Source: MGBC114844 sp910585855 (GTDB lineage Bacteria > Bacillota > Clostridia > Lachnospirales > Lachnospiraceae). Taken from it: a DNA stretch of 64,000 bases. A program made the position numbers and the translations under genes. Below the pieces are notes generated by a model. It ran no database searches. It had not been told where the DNA came from and was given only the letters and a program-made list of their open reading frames with translations. Of the stretch, positions 44,257-54,161 are shown piece after piece; the first letter of the stretch is position 1, and every line of letters begins with the position of its first letter. The stretch lies in NCBI GenBank assembly GCA_965646165.1, contig CBFFYP010000001.1:1-64000 (forward strand), given 5' to 3'.

Positions 44257-46488
44257 GTGTTGTATGCGGATGTGATTGTAGATATTTCACTGGAAAAATT
44301 GGATCGGGTGTTTCAGTATCGAATTCCTCCGGCGTTGGAAAAAAGTGTTGTGGTGGGAAGTCAGATTTTAATTCCTTTTGGGAAGGGAAATCGGCGGATG
44401 CGTGGTTATGTGGTAGGGCTTTCCAATCATACCGATTATCCGGTGGAAAAAATAAAAGCAATTTTGCAGATTTTAAATCGAAGTACAACGATCGAAAGCC
44501 GGATGATTGCTTTGGCTTGGTGGATGCGCAGGCAGTATGGAGGAACGATGAGTCAGGCACTTAAAACCGTTATTCCGGTGAAACAAAAGATAAAAGGAAA
44601 AGAAAAACGTTATCTTTCTTTGGCAGTGGAACAGGGTGCGGCAGCGGCTTATATTGTACAGCATGGAAAACGCAGCAAAGCAAAGGCAAAGGTGTTAGGA
44701 GAACTGTTAGAGAAGCGGCGGATTCCTATGGAATGGATTACCGGAAATTTAGGAGTTTCTGCTTCTGTAATAAACGGACTAAAAGAAGAAGGACTGATTT
44801 TAATAGAAACAGAGGGGATTTATCGAATTCCTTCATTTTTATCCAAAGGAGAACGGGGGGAAGGACATCAGCTTTCTTTGCAGCAAAGAGCGATTGCAGA
44901 TGATTTTTTAAAAGAATATCAGCAGGGAATCCGGCGTGTCTATCTGCTTCATGGAGTGACCGGAAGCGGGAAAACGGAAGTTTATATGGAATTGATTCGT
45001 GGAGTGATTGCAAAAGGAAAGCAGGCGATTGTATTGATTCCTGAAATTGCCCTTACCTATCAGACCGTTATGCGGTTTTATCGAGGATTTGGAAACCGGG
45101 TTTCGATTATGAATTCCAGAATGTCGCAGGGAGAACGCTATGATCAGTATGAACGGGCAAAAATCGGAGAAATTGATATTATGATTGGTCCAAGATCGGC
45201 GCTTTTTACACCGTTTCAGGAATTAGGGTTGATTATTATTGACGAGGAGCATGAAACAACTTATAAAAGCGATACGATTCCAAAATATCATGCCAGGGAA
45301 ACCGCAGCAGAACTGGCTAGGCTTTCTAATGCTTCTGTGGTATTGGGTTCGGCAACTCCGTCATTGGAAAGTTTTTATCTTGCAAAACAGGGGGAATATC
45401 GCTATTATGAGCTGCCGGAACGAATTGGCACCAGACAGCTTCCCCATGTGGAAGTAGTCGATTTAAGAGAAGAATTAAAAGCAGGAAATAAGTCGATGTT
45501 TGGACGCTCCTTAAAAGAAAAGATGGAACAGCGTCTGAGAAGGCGGCAGCAGACGATTCTTTTTATCAATCGAAGAGGATATGCCGGGTTTGTATCCTGC
45601 AGAGCCTGCGGAAAGGCAGTGGAATGTCCTCACTGTGATGTAACATTGACCGTGCATAATAATGGGACATTGCGGTGTCATTACTGCGGGTATACGATTT
45701 TTACGCCAAAGACTTGTCCGGTCTGCGGATCTTCTTATATTGCAGCGTTTGGAACGGGAACGCAGAAAGTAGAGGAAGCTGTGAAACGGGAGTTTCCTCA
45801 GGCAAGAGTGATTCGGATGGATGCGGATACAACGTCGGGGAAGGATGGGCATCAAAAGCTGCTTTCAGTCTTTGCAAAGCAGGAAGCTGATATTTTAATT
45901 GGAACACAGATGATTGTAAAAGGGCATGACTTTCCCCATGTGACATTAGTAGGAGTGATAGCAGCGGATTTGTCTTTATTTTCAAATGACTATCATTCGT
46001 CAGAGCGGACATTTGAACTGTTGGTGCAGGCAGCCGGGCGAGCCGGACGAGGGGAGGAAGCAGGAGAGGTGGTGATACAGACTTATAATCCAGAGCATTA
46101 CAGTATCGTAACGGCGGCGAAACAGGATTATTTGGCTTTTTATGAGCAGGAAATACTGTATCGAAGACTGCTTGGATATCCTCCAGTTGGACAGATGATG
46201 GCGGTTTTGGCTATGGCAAAGGGGGAGAAAGATGGGGAGCAGTTGTTAGAAAAGATGAAAGAGGAGATGCAGGAGGCATGCAGTATGCTTGGAATTATGG
46301 TGATAGGACCGACTTTGGCAAGTGTGGGGAAGATACAGGATATTTATAGAAGCGTAATGTATTTGAAAAATTCTCGGATTGCTGATATACTGACAATGAA
46401 AGAGAAGATGGAGGTGTATTTAAATTCGTTGGAGAGTAGTTTGGAAGTTCAGGTGCAGTTTGATGTGAATCCAGTGCATATATACTAG
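44257..46488 (+). CDS. priA: Primosomal helicase PriA
   Basis: Restarts stalled replication forks by unwinding and loading the replicative helicase. 743 residues, start GTG 44257 with AAGGAGGTG before it. The N-terminal 3' DNA-binding domain is followed by the helicase core: LLHGVTGSGKTEVYMELI (about 225-242), IIIDEEHETTYKS, VLGSATPSLES. A zinc-binding insertion has Cys pairs in CRACGKAVECPHC, then CHYCGY and CPVCGS; then QMIVKGHDFPHVTLVG and QAAGRAGRG. No defects seen. Followed by a family 2 palindrome 13 bp after the stop. Confidence 0.96.
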   Translation: MLYADVIVDISLEKLDRVFQYRIPPALEKSVVVGSQILIPFGKGNRRMRGYVVGLSNHTDYPVEKIKAILQILNRSTTIESRMIALAWWMRRQYGGTMSQALKTVIPVKQKIKGKEKRYLSLAVEQGAAAAYIVQHGKRSKAKAKVLGELLEKRRIPMEWITGNLGVSASVINGLKEEGLILIETEGIYRIPSFLSKGERGEGHQLSLQQRAIADDFLKEYQQGIRRVYLLHGVTGSGKTEVYMELIRGVIAKGKQAIVLIPEIALTYQTVMRFYRGFGNRVSIMNSRMSQGERYDQYERAKIGEIDIMIGPRSALFTPFQELGLIIIDEEHETTYKSDTIPKYHARETAAELARLSNASVVLGSATPSLESFYLAKQGEYRYYELPERIGTRQLPHVEVVDLREELKAGNKSMFGRSLKEKMEQRLRRRQQTILFINRRGYAGFVSCRACGKAVECPHCDVTLTVHNNGTLRCHYCGYTIFTPKTCPVCGSSYIAAFGTGTQKVEEAVKREFPQARVIRMDADTTSGKDGHQKLLSVFAKQEADILIGTQMIVKGHDFPHVTLVGVIAADLSLFSNDYHSSERTFELLVQAAGRAGRGEEAGEVVIQTYNPEHYSIVTAAKQDYLAFYEQEILYRRLLGYPPVGQMMAVLAMAKGEKDGEQLLEKMKEEMQEACSMLGIMVIGPTLASVGKIQDIYRSVMYLKNSRIADILTMKEKMEVYLNSLESSLEVQVQFDVNPVHIY

Positions 46489-46500
46489 GATGAGGAGGAC

Positions 46501-46641
46501 GCCGAAAGCCGAAGGGAGCTCTATTCCGGGCCCGCTTTCGCTTAGCATTTTCTCGTAGCGGACACATAAGACGCTAAAATACAGCGTCTAAGTGCCGACG
46601 GAAAATGATGACCCTGCATAGAGCTCCCTTCGGCTTTCGGC
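46501..46641 (+). repeat. Family 2 palindrome, copy d (141 bp)
   Basis: Arms GCCGAAAGCCGAAGGGAGCT and AGCTCCCTTCGGCTTTCGGC pair perfectly. Inner stems AGACGC...GCGTCT and CATTTTC...GAAAATG. Preceded by GAGGAC and followed by TGTGTG. Confidence 0.93.
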
Positions 46642-46906
46642 TGTGTGTATCAGGAGGAAGAGTTCCAAGCCGTAATCTATATTGCAGCGTTGTAATTTTT
46701 TTTAAAAGTATGGTGTATTTTAGTGGTGTGGCAGATAGGTATTGTGTAGTGTTTTGCTGAGTGTTGTTTTTTAGATGTTGTTTTATTTGTGGCAGGAATG
46801 AGGTTTTGGCATGGTGGGAGTCTGGGATAAAAAGATAATGTTTAATAGGTTGTTGGTTTAGAGATATAGCTGTTTGTTTTGGCAGCAGGATGGAGGAGAA
46901 GAGAGA
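46642..46906. other. Gap upstream of def
   Basis: About 265 bp, T-rich, no gene recognised. It probably holds the def promoter, but no clear -35/-10 pair stands out. Confidence 0.4.
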
Positions 46907-47398
46907 ATGGCAATTCGAACAATTCGTACAGAGGGTGATGAGATTTTAAGAAAGAAGTGTAAAGAGGTAACGGAGTTGACGCCTCGGATTCAGACGTTGA
47001 TAGAGGATATGATTGAAACGATGTATCGGGCAAATGGGGTTGGGTTGGCAGCTCCTCAAGTTGGTATTTTGCGCAGAGTGGTTGTGATTGATGTGACAGA
47101 CGGTAAAGAACCGATTGTATTGATTAATCCGGTTATTTTGGAAACGAGCGGGGAGCAGACCGGGGGAGAGGGGTGTTTGAGTATACCCGGAAAGACGGCA
47201 ACCGTGACACGACCGAATTATGTTCGGGTTTTGGCTTATGATGAAAAGATGCAGCAGAGAGAGGTAGAGGGGACGGAGCTTTTGGCACGGGCAATTTGTC
47301 ATGAATGTGATCATTTGGAAGGAAAATTGTATGTGGATATTGCAGAAAGCCCGATTATGGATACGGATGTTTATTATGCTGAACAGGAGGAAGAGTAG
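46907..47398 (+). CDS. def: Peptide deformylase
   Basis: Removes the formyl group from N-terminal Met of new proteins. 163 residues with all three metal-site motifs: GVGLAAPQVG (about 45-54), EGCLSIPG with the metal-binding Cys, and HECDHLEG with the two His. The start at 46907 follows GGAGGAGAAGAGAG. Pairs functionally and in position with fmt, 74 bp downstream. Confidence 0.96.
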   Translation: MAIRTIRTEGDEILRKKCKEVTELTPRIQTLIEDMIETMYRANGVGLAAPQVGILRRVVVIDVTDGKEPIVLINPVILETSGEQTGGEGCLSIPGKTATVTRPNYVRVLAYDEKMQQREVEGTELLARAICHECDHLEGKLYVDIAESPIMDTDVYYAEQEEE

Positions 47399-47472
47399 GG
47401 AGAGATTGTAAAGCTGCAAAGAAGGGGATAAAGAAGTAAAAGGGATTAGCAGAAAGGATTGGTGTAATTAAG

Positions 47473-48405
47473 ATGAAGATAGTATTTATGGGAACACCGG
47501 ATTTTGCGGTGGAAACGCTTCGGGTGTTGTTGGAGTCCCCAAAGCATACTGTGGCTGCTGTTGTGACACAGCCGGATAAGCAAAAGGGCAGAGGGAATGT
47601 AGTACAGTTTTCTCCGGTAAAGGAATTGGCGCTTTCTTATCAAATTCCGGTCTATCAGCCGGTAAAGGTTCGGGAAGAATCATTTATGGAAATTTTAAGA
47701 AAGATTGATCCAGATATTATTGTGGTAGTGGCTTTTGGTCAGATTTTATCGAAGGAAATTTTGGAACTGTCACGTTATGGATGTTTTAATGTACATGCTT
47801 CTTTGCTTCCAAAGTATCGTGGGGCTGCACCGATTCAGTGGGCGATTATCAATGGGGAAAAAGAAACTGGAGTAACGATTATAAAGATGGATACCGGAAT
47901 TGATACAGGAGATATGATAAAAAAGGCAGTGGTTTTGATTGATAAAAAAGAAACGGGAGAGAGTTTATTTCAAAAACTTTCTAAAATTGGCGGACCTTTA
48001 ATGTTAGAGGTATTAGACGAATTAGAGAATGGAACAGCAGTTTTTGAAAAACAGGAGGAAGCACAAGCCTGTTATGTAAAAAAACTAGAGAAAGAAACCG
48101 GAAGAATTTTATGGAGTGATTCTGCAGAGCGAATTTCCTGTTTGGTAAGAGGGTTAAATTCATGGCCGAGTGCTTATACTACGTTAAATGAAAAAATAGT
48201 AAAAATATGGGAAGCAGAAGTATATGATCAGGAGTGGGAAGGAAACTGCGGAGAGATAGTAAAAGTGGAAAAAAATCGTTTTTTAGTGAAAACAGGACAA
48301 GGGACGCTTGGTGTTTTAGAAGTACAATTAGAAGGAAAAAAACGGATGAAAACTGATGCTTTTTTGCGGGGGTATCCGCTTCAGGTGGGAATACAGTTAA
48401 AATAG
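47473..48405 (+). CDS. fmt: Methionyl-tRNA formyltransferase
   Basis: Formylates initiator Met-tRNA with 10-formyl-tetrahydrofolate. 310 residues: MKIVFMGTPDFAVETLRVLL at the start, NVHASLLPKYRGAAPIQWAI (Asn and His of the active site, about 109-128), and MDTGIDTGDM with the third catalytic Asp. The C-terminal tRNA-binding OB fold follows from about 205. In an operon with def; a family 1 palindrome lies 110 bp downstream. Confidence 0.96.
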   Translation: MKIVFMGTPDFAVETLRVLLESPKHTVAAVVTQPDKQKGRGNVVQFSPVKELALSYQIPVYQPVKVREESFMEILRKIDPDIIVVVAFGQILSKEILELSRYGCFNVHASLLPKYRGAAPIQWAIINGEKETGVTIIKMDTGIDTGDMIKKAVVLIDKKETGESLFQKLSKIGGPLMLEVLDELENGTAVFEKQEEAQACYVKKLEKETGRILWSDSAERISCLVRGLNSWPSAYTTLNEKIVKIWEAEVYDQEWEGNCGEIVKVEKNRFLVKTGQGTLGVLEVQLEGKKRMKTDAFLRGYPLQVGIQLK

Positions 48406-48519
48406 AAAATTGCAAGGTTTATGGGATTGGATGTCAGATATGAATGAATTTTTAAATGGTAAGAAAGTTTAAGAGCTTGTTTTATATTTTGATATGTATT
48501 GTTTTTTTCCAGGGGGGAC

Positions 48520-48844
48520 GCCAGATGTGAAAACCCCAGGCAGACTGCTGTTCCGGTTTCCAAAAAGCAAGAAGTTCTAAGACTTCTGCATTTCCATTCA
48601 TCCAGCCGGACAGACCGGGGTGCAATTCGCCCTTATGACAGCCAAAATAGAACAGGCATATCAAAGGATATAATCTACCGTAACAAAGTGGCTTCTCTTT
48701 CATACGGGCTAAACACGCCCCTTTTTTTGCATACCCTGCATGGAAGCAGGATATGCAAAAAATCTTAGGTTTTTTAGCAGAAGTCAAGAACTTCTAACTT
48801 TTTTCCAAAGTCACTGCAGTCTGCCTGGGGTTTTCACATCTGGC
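48520..48844 (+). repeat. Family 1 palindrome, complete copy (325 bp)
   Basis: Arms GCCAGATGTGAAAACCCC and GGGGTTTTCACATCTGGC pair. Inner hairpin GCATACCCTGC/GCAGGATATGC. Close relative of the copy at 41858. It faces the reverse copy at 49223 across 378 bp. Confidence 0.93.
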
Positions 48845-49222
48845 TGTTTCTTGACTTCAGGAAAAATAAAAAAGAATGATAGTCAAATGCTTTTAATAGC
48901 TTGTTATTTTGATAAGAAGATACAGAACGGGTTTTTAGAGCCTGTTTAGTATCCTGATATATGCTGATTTTACAGCAAGTTTTTTGCCAAATAACAGTAA
49001 TTTTCCCCATAATTACGAAATAAAAGTTTTTTAATTACAGTGAAAAAGATGTATATAAGAAGATACTAGACAGACTTTTAGATTTTCTTGCCGTTTGGAG
49101 TGAAGCAGACAGAGGATATAATTAAACGTATCTTGTTGTGGATTGGTTGGCGGCAGAAAATAAATCATGTAAAAGGAAACAGACAAATGATATACTATTT
49201 TTGTTTCGGTGTCATGAAACAG
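48845..49222. other. Long linker between paired palindromes
   Basis: No gene. Parts match the linker at 42183-42334, for example TTTTTTGCCAAATAA (near 48985) against TTTTTTACCAAATAA (near 42270), both followed by GAAATAAAAGTTT. The extra 220 bp has no recognised content. Confidence 0.55.
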
Positions 49223-49549
49223 CCAGATTCTAGAACAGTAGACAGTCTGCAGTGACTTCGGAGAAAAGCTAGAAGTTCTTAGACTTCTGTTTCGAAACTA
49301 AGATTTTTTGCATACGTTGCTTCTATGCAGTGTGTGCAAAAAAAGGGGCGTGTTTAGCCCGTACATGTTCTGAAAAGGATGCATCTTGTGGTTGGTAAAA
49401 TCTTTTCTTACATCACCAGCGTTTTGGTTGCGGTACGGGCGAATTGCGCCCCGGTCTGTCCGGTTGGATGTATCGATGGGCAGAAGTCTTAGAACTTCTT
49501 GCTTTTTGGAAACCGGAACAGCAGGCTGTCTATTGTTCTAGAATCTGGC
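49223..49549 (-). repeat. Family 1 palindrome, complete reverse copy (327 bp)
   Basis: Arms GCCAGATTCTAGAACAGTAG and CTATTGTTCTAGAATCTGGC pair. The inner hairpin GCATACGTTGC/GCAGTGTGTGC is imperfect. GGGGCGTGTTTAGCCC and GGGCGAATTGCGCCCC are intact. Confidence 0.92.
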
Positions 49550-49614
49550 GTCCTCTTTGGAAAAAATTTACTTTGCAATTTTAAAAGATGGATGGAAGTT
49601 GGAAGGAAGTGTTT

Positions 49615-49643
49615 TATACAATTTTTGTATTTTGTGTTATAAT
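49615..49643 (+). promoter_or_regulatory. Possible promoter of the zinc peptidase gene
   Basis: TATACA (49615-49620), 17-bp spacer, TATAAT (49638-49643). Perfect -10 box, weak -35 box; a second TATAAT at 49657 is less well placed. Confidence 0.45.
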
Positions 49644-49710
49644 AAAAAAATCTTGATATAATACAGATACAGGATAGCGTTTTTATAATACAGGAAAGGA
49701 TGGGATTTTT

Positions 49711-50415
49711 ATGCGAGGCTTTTATTATGGTTTCGATCCAAGTTATATTTTGGTTTTAATTGGTGCTGTGATATGTATGATTGCATCTGCAAAGCTGAAA
49801 TCGACCTATGCGAAGTACAGCCGTGTACGCAGTATGAGTGGAATTACCGGAGCAGAAGCGGCACAGCGGATTTTATATAGTCAGGGAATACGGGATGTAT
49901 CGGTGGAGCATGTGGCAGGAGATTTGACCGATCACTATGATCCTCGCAGTCATGTACTTCGGCTTTCGGATACGACTTATGGGGATACTTCTGTAGCGGC
50001 GGTTGGGGTTGCAGCACATGAGTGCGGGCACGCCGTGCAGCATGCGACAGGGTATGCTTTGCTGAATATTCGAAATTCGATTGCGCCGATTGTTTCGATT
50101 GGATCGAGTCTTTCTTGGCCTTTGATTTTATTGGGGGTGGTTTTAAGCTGGAATCCGGTTTTAATTCGGATTGGGATTTGGCTGTTTGCTTTGGCAGTGA
50201 TTTTTCAGTTGGTGACACTTCCTGTAGAATTGGATGCTTCTAGAAGGGCATTGCGGCTGCTTCAGGATAACGGGATTTTATATCAGGATGAAGTGCCTAG
50301 TGCAAGGCGGGTGCTTTCGGCAGCGGCTATGACTTATGTAGCGGGGCTTTTGTCGGTTATTTTACAGATGCTTCGTCTGCTGCTTTTGTTTGGAGGAAAT
50401 CGGCGTGATGACTAA
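49711..50415 (+). CDS. Membrane neutral zinc metallopeptidase (YugP type)
   Basis: A 234-residue integral membrane peptidase of the Zn_peptidase_2 family; substrates are not known. A first membrane helix (about 8-27) is followed by an extramembrane part with GITGAEAAQRIL, GDLTDHYDPRSHVLRLS and the metal motif VAAHECGHAVQHATGY (HExxH at about 107-111). Further helices at about 135-175 and 212-230 flank VELDASRRAL, whose acidic residue is the likely third ligand. It overlaps rsmB by a few bases, so the two are co-transcribed. Confidence 0.88.
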   Translation: MRGFYYGFDPSYILVLIGAVICMIASAKLKSTYAKYSRVRSMSGITGAEAAQRILYSQGIRDVSVEHVAGDLTDHYDPRSHVLRLSDTTYGDTSVAAVGVAAHECGHAVQHATGYALLNIRNSIAPIVSIGSSLSWPLILLGVVLSWNPVLIRIGIWLFALAVIFQLVTLPVELDASRRALRLLQDNGILYQDEVPSARRVLSAAAMTYVAGLLSVILQMLRLLLLFGGNRRDD

Positions 50416-51796
50416 GACGGTTCAGGTCAGAGAAGTTGCTTTGGAGGCTTTATTGGAAATTTTTGAAAATGGGAAGCTGTGTCATTTGGTGATGGGACAG
50501 CTTTTGCGGAAATATCAGTATTTGGAAAAGCAGGAGAGGGCATTTCTTTCTCGTTTGGTGGAAGGAACAGTGGAGAGAGTCATTACATTGGATTATGTGA
50601 TTAATCAGTATTCGAAAAAAATTTCTGTAGAGAAGATGAAGCCGGTTGTGCGGAATCTGCTTCGTATGGGAGTGTATCAGATTTTTTATATGGATCGTGT
50701 GCCGGATTCGGCGGCTTGTAATGAAACGGTAAAGTTGGCTGTTCAAAAGGGGTTTTCTGGTTTAAAGGGATTTATTAACGGGATTCTTCGAACGGTGGCA
50801 CGGGAAAAGGAAAGGATTGTATTTCCGAAAAAGGAAGAAGATTTGCTGGAATATTATTCTGTTGTTTATTCTGTGCCAAAATGGATTGTAGAGCAGTGGA
50901 TGGTGCAGTATGGAGAAGAAATAACAGAAAAGATGCTGTGTGATGGATTAGAAACGAAGGACGTTACGGTTCGGATTCGGGCGGGGAAGTCGGAACGAGG
51001 GCAGGTTTTAGAGAGGATGGTCAAGGAAGCGGCAGTAAAGGAGATTTCTTGGTATTCGGAGGCAGTGATTCTTTCCGGGTATGATACGTTAGAAGAATTG
51101 GAAAGTTTTCAGAATGGAGATTTTCAGGTGCAGGATATTAGTTCGATGATGGCAGCGGAGGCTTGTGGTGTAAAGGAAGGGGACTGTATTTTGGATGTCT
51201 GTGCTGCACCTGGTGGGAAAAGTATGCATCTTGCGGATAAGCTGCATGGAACAGGTCGTGTGGAGGCAAGAGATTTAACTGATTATAAGGTGGGGCTGAT
51301 AGAGGAGAATAGGAAGCGGTGCAAGGTAGACAATCTTTTTGTAAAGAGATGGGATGCACTGGAATTTGATGATACAATGGAGGCAGCGGCGGATGTTGTG
51401 GTGGCAGATTTGCCCTGTTCCGGGCTGGGAGTGGTTGGAAGAAAAAATGATTTAAAGTATAAGAGTAATTTAAAGGGACAGGAGGAGCTGGCAGTGCTGC
51501 AAAGGAGGATTTTGGGGGTAGTGTCTTCTTATGTAAAGCCGGGCGGAGTTCTTTTATATAGTACTTGTACAACCAATCGGAAGGAAAATCAGGAGAATGT
51601 GGCGTGGTTTTTAAAAGAACATCCTTGTTTTTTTCTGGAAGATTTGACGAATTATCTGCCGAAGAAAATCGTGGAGGCAGCCGATCCGCTGCTGCATTTA
51701 GAGGAGCAGATTTCCTCTGGTATGGTTGGGCTTTTGCAGGGGGTATTTCCTTCGGATGGTTTTTTTCTTGCTCGATTGAGAAGAAAGGAAGAGTAA
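50408..51796 (+). CDS. rsmB: 16S rRNA (cytosine-967-C5) methyltransferase RsmB
   Basis: Methylates C967 of 16S rRNA using S-adenosylmethionine. 462 residues: an N-terminal NusB-like domain (about 1-140) with VREVALEALLEIFENG, then the methyltransferase domain with SAM loop DVCAAPGGKSMHLAD, the catalytic Cys motifs DLPCSGLGVVGRKNDLKY and YSTCTTNRKENQENV. ATG 50408 is preceded by GGAGG; GTG 50405 is a possible alternative. Part of a peptidase-rsmB-rlmN operon. Confidence 0.94.
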   Translation: MTKTVQVREVALEALLEIFENGKLCHLVMGQLLRKYQYLEKQERAFLSRLVEGTVERVITLDYVINQYSKKISVEKMKPVVRNLLRMGVYQIFYMDRVPDSAACNETVKLAVQKGFSGLKGFINGILRTVAREKERIVFPKKEEDLLEYYSVVYSVPKWIVEQWMVQYGEEITEKMLCDGLETKDVTVRIRAGKSERGQVLERMVKEAAVKEISWYSEAVILSGYDTLEELESFQNGDFQVQDISSMMAAEACGVKEGDCILDVCAAPGGKSMHLADKLHGTGRVEARDLTDYKVGLIEENRKRCKVDNLFVKRWDALEFDDTMEAAADVVVADLPCSGLGVVGRKNDLKYKSNLKGQEELAVLQRRILGVVSSYVKPGGVLLYSTCTTNRKENQENVAWFLKEHPCFFLEDLTNYLPKKIVEAADPLLHLEEQISSGMVGLLQGVFPSDGFFLARLRRKEE

Positions 51797-51805
51797 AACA
51801 TAGGG

Positions 51806-52867
51806 ATGAAAAAAGATATAAAATCATTGAGTCTGGCAGAATTGGAAGCAGATATGATTGAAATGGGAGAGAAAGCATTTCGGGCAAAACAGATTTATCA
51901 GTGGATGCATCAAAAGCTGGCAACGTCCTTTGATGAGATGACGAATCTTTCGAAAGAGATAAGAAATCGGTGTAAAGAGAGATATGATTTGACTGTATTA
52001 GAAATGGTGGAAAGAAAAGTTTCTGCGATAGATGGAACACAAAAATACCTTTTCCGATTAGAGGATGGAAATGTGATTGAAAGTGTTTTGATGAAATATC
52101 AGCATGGAAATTCGGTTTGTATTTCTTCACAGGCAGGCTGCCGTATGGGCTGTCGGTTTTGTGCTTCTACTTTGGATGGACTGGAACGCTGTCTGACGCC
52201 TTCCGAGATGTTAGAACAGATTTACCGCATTTCTCAGATAAGCAAAGAGCGGGTTTCGCATGTTGTGATTATGGGGACGGGAGAACCGCTCGATAATTAT
52301 GATTCTGTCTTACGATTTCTTTTGCTGATTTCGGATCCATATGGACTGCATATTAGTCAAAGAAATATCACATTGTCCACTTGCGGACTTGTTCCAAAGA
52401 TACGAAAGTTAGCAGAGGAGCAGCTTCAGATTACTTTGGCACTTTCCCTTCATGCACCCAATGATGAGATTCGCAGAAAATTGATGCCGATTGCCAATCG
52501 TTATTCGATAGAGGAAACCTTGGCGGTATGCAGAGAATATTTTGAAAAGACCAAAAGGAGAATTTCTTTTGAATATAGTTTGATACAGGGGTTAAATGAT
52601 CAGGAGGAACATGCACATTGTCTTGCAAAAAAAATTGTCCATATGAATTGTCATGTAAATTTGATTCCGGTAAATCCGATTCAGGAGCGGGAGTATCGGC
52701 AGACTGAAAGAGCAGAAATTGACAGATTTAAAAAGGTACTTGAAAAAAATGGAATAAATGTTACTATAAGAAGGGAAATGGGAAGAGATATACAAGGAGC
52801 CTGCGGGCAGCTTCGAAAAGGGTATCAAAGCAGACAAAAAGGAAGGAAAGAGAGCAGCGAAATCTAG
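51806..52867 (+). CDS. rlmN: Dual-specificity rRNA/tRNA A-C2 methyltransferase RlmN
   Basis: Radical-SAM enzyme that methylates A2503 of 23S rRNA and A37 of some tRNAs. 353 residues; the iron-sulphur CxxxCxxC is in GCRMGCRFCAST (about 110-121), then GTGEPLDNYD, LALSLHAPND and the C-terminal GDIQGACGQLR-like DIQGACGQL containing the second reactive Cys. It begins 9 bp after rsmB. In related genomes prpC, prkC, rsgA, rpe and thiN follow directly; here a TnpB element intervenes. Confidence 0.95.
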   Translation: MKKDIKSLSLAELEADMIEMGEKAFRAKQIYQWMHQKLATSFDEMTNLSKEIRNRCKERYDLTVLEMVERKVSAIDGTQKYLFRLEDGNVIESVLMKYQHGNSVCISSQAGCRMGCRFCASTLDGLERCLTPSEMLEQIYRISQISKERVSHVVIMGTGEPLDNYDSVLRFLLLISDPYGLHISQRNITLSTCGLVPKIRKLAEEQLQITLALSLHAPNDEIRRKLMPIANRYSIEETLAVCREYFEKTKRRISFEYSLIQGLNDQEEHAHCLAKKIVHMNCHVNLIPVNPIQEREYRQTERAEIDRFKKVLEKNGINVTIRREMGRDIQGACGQLRKGYQSRQKGRKESSEI

Positions 52868-52967
52868 AACAGGCAGGAACTTGTTGAGGAATTGTTTCAG
52901 ATAATAACTGTATTGCAAGAGAAACGAACAAATAAAGCAAGAAAATTTGTAAAAGAACGGATAGAAA

Positions 52968-54161
52968 ATGATGGTGAAAAAGATGATAAAAACAATTCGA
53001 GTCATGCTACTTCCAAATAATAAACAGGAAACCAAATTATTCCAATATGCTAGAACAGCAAGGTTCGCTTATAACTGGGCATTAGCAAAAGAACAAGAGA
53101 ATTATAAAAATGGTGGAAAGTTTATTTCTGATGGAGATTTGAGGAAAGAATTTACGCAATTAAAGAAAACAGAAAAATATGCATGGTTGAATGATATATC
53201 AAATAATGTAACGAAACAGGCAATTAAGGATGCTTGTCATGCATATAAAAGATTTTTTAATGGGATTGCGGGATTTCCAAAGTTCAAAAGCAGAAAACAT
53301 TCGTCGCCATCATTTTATCAGGATAATATTAAAATTCAGTTTACAGATACTCATGTAAAAGTGGAGGGATTTGTTGTTTCAAAGAAGAAAAATAAACAGA
53401 AACGAAACTATATTCGCCTTGCAGAACAAGGGCGTATTCCTACAGGCTGTAAATATAATAACCCTCGTATTAAACATGATGGGATAAACTGGTGGATTAC
53501 AGTTGGAGTGGAATATGAAGATTCTGTTTCTTGCCCATCGAAGGAAGGGATTGGAATTGATCTTGGAATAAAAAATTTCGTAGTGTGTTCTGACAGAAAG
53601 AAATACAAGAATATCAATCAAACATCAAAAGTGAAAAAATTAGAAAAAAGAAAACGCAGGTTACAGCGTTCCATATCAAGAAGATATGAAAAAAATAAGG
53701 AAGGAGGAAATTACTGTAAAACAAGTAACATTGTAAAAAGTGAAAAAGAACTTTTAAGATTAAATCACAGACTAACCAATATTCGTCAGAACTATTTACA
53801 TCAGGTAACATCGGAAATTATAAAACGAGAACCAAGTTTTATCTGTATGGAGGATTTGAATGTAAGTGGAATGATGAAAAACAAACATTTATCCAAAGCA
53901 ATCCAACAAGTAGGATTTTATGAATTTAGGAAACAGATGGAATATAAATCTGTGTGGAATCACATTGCTGTTATTATAGCAGATAGGTTCTTCCCAAGTT
54001 CGAAATTATGTAGTTGTTGTGGAAGGATCAAAAAGGATTTAAAGTTATCCGAGCGTATTTATCAATGTGAATGTGGAAATGTAATGGATCGAGATGATCA
54101 AGCTGCTTTGAATTTGAAAAGATATGGAGAACATGTTTTATTTGGGCAATCTGTAACATAA
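52968..54161 (+). CDS. tnpB: RNA-guided nuclease TnpB of an IS200/IS605-type element
   Basis: A 397-residue RuvC-like endonuclease guided by RNA made from the element end, which helps keep the element at its site. The N-terminal HTH-like region (RTARFAYNWALAKEQENY) is followed by the split RuvC motifs: GIGIDLGIKNFVVCSD (Asp near 190), FICMEDLNVSGMMK (Glu) and MDRDDQAALNLKRYG (Asp). The zinc ribbon is CSCCG...CECG. The catalytic triad is complete, so it looks active. No TnpA transposase is present, so movement would need one in trans. ATG 52968, 52971 or 52983 could be the start; no strong ribosome site is visible. Inserted between rlmN and prpC. Confidence 0.9.
   Translation: MMVKKMIKTIRVMLLPNNKQETKLFQYARTARFAYNWALAKEQENYKNGGKFISDGDLRKEFTQLKKTEKYAWLNDISNNVTKQAIKDACHAYKRFFNGIAGFPKFKSRKHSSPSFYQDNIKIQFTDTHVKVEGFVVSKKKNKQKRNYIRLAEQGRIPTGCKYNNPRIKHDGINWWITVGVEYEDSVSCPSKEGIGIDLGIKNFVVCSDRKKYKNINQTSKVKKLEKRKRRLQRSISRRYEKNKEGGNYCKTSNIVKSEKELLRLNHRLTNIRQNYLHQVTSEIIKREPSFICMEDLNVSGMMKNKHLSKAIQQVGFYEFRKQMEYKSVWNHIAVIIADRFFPSSKLCSCCGRIKKDLKLSERIYQCECGNVMDRDDQAALNLKRYGEHVLFGQSVT

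Noticed and set aside
51138..52130. 330-codon open frame on the minus strand opposite rsmB and rlmN
   Set aside because: It lies across two clearly coding plus-strand genes with intact catalytic motifs; composition (Pro/Ser/His-rich) is typical of an antisense shadow.
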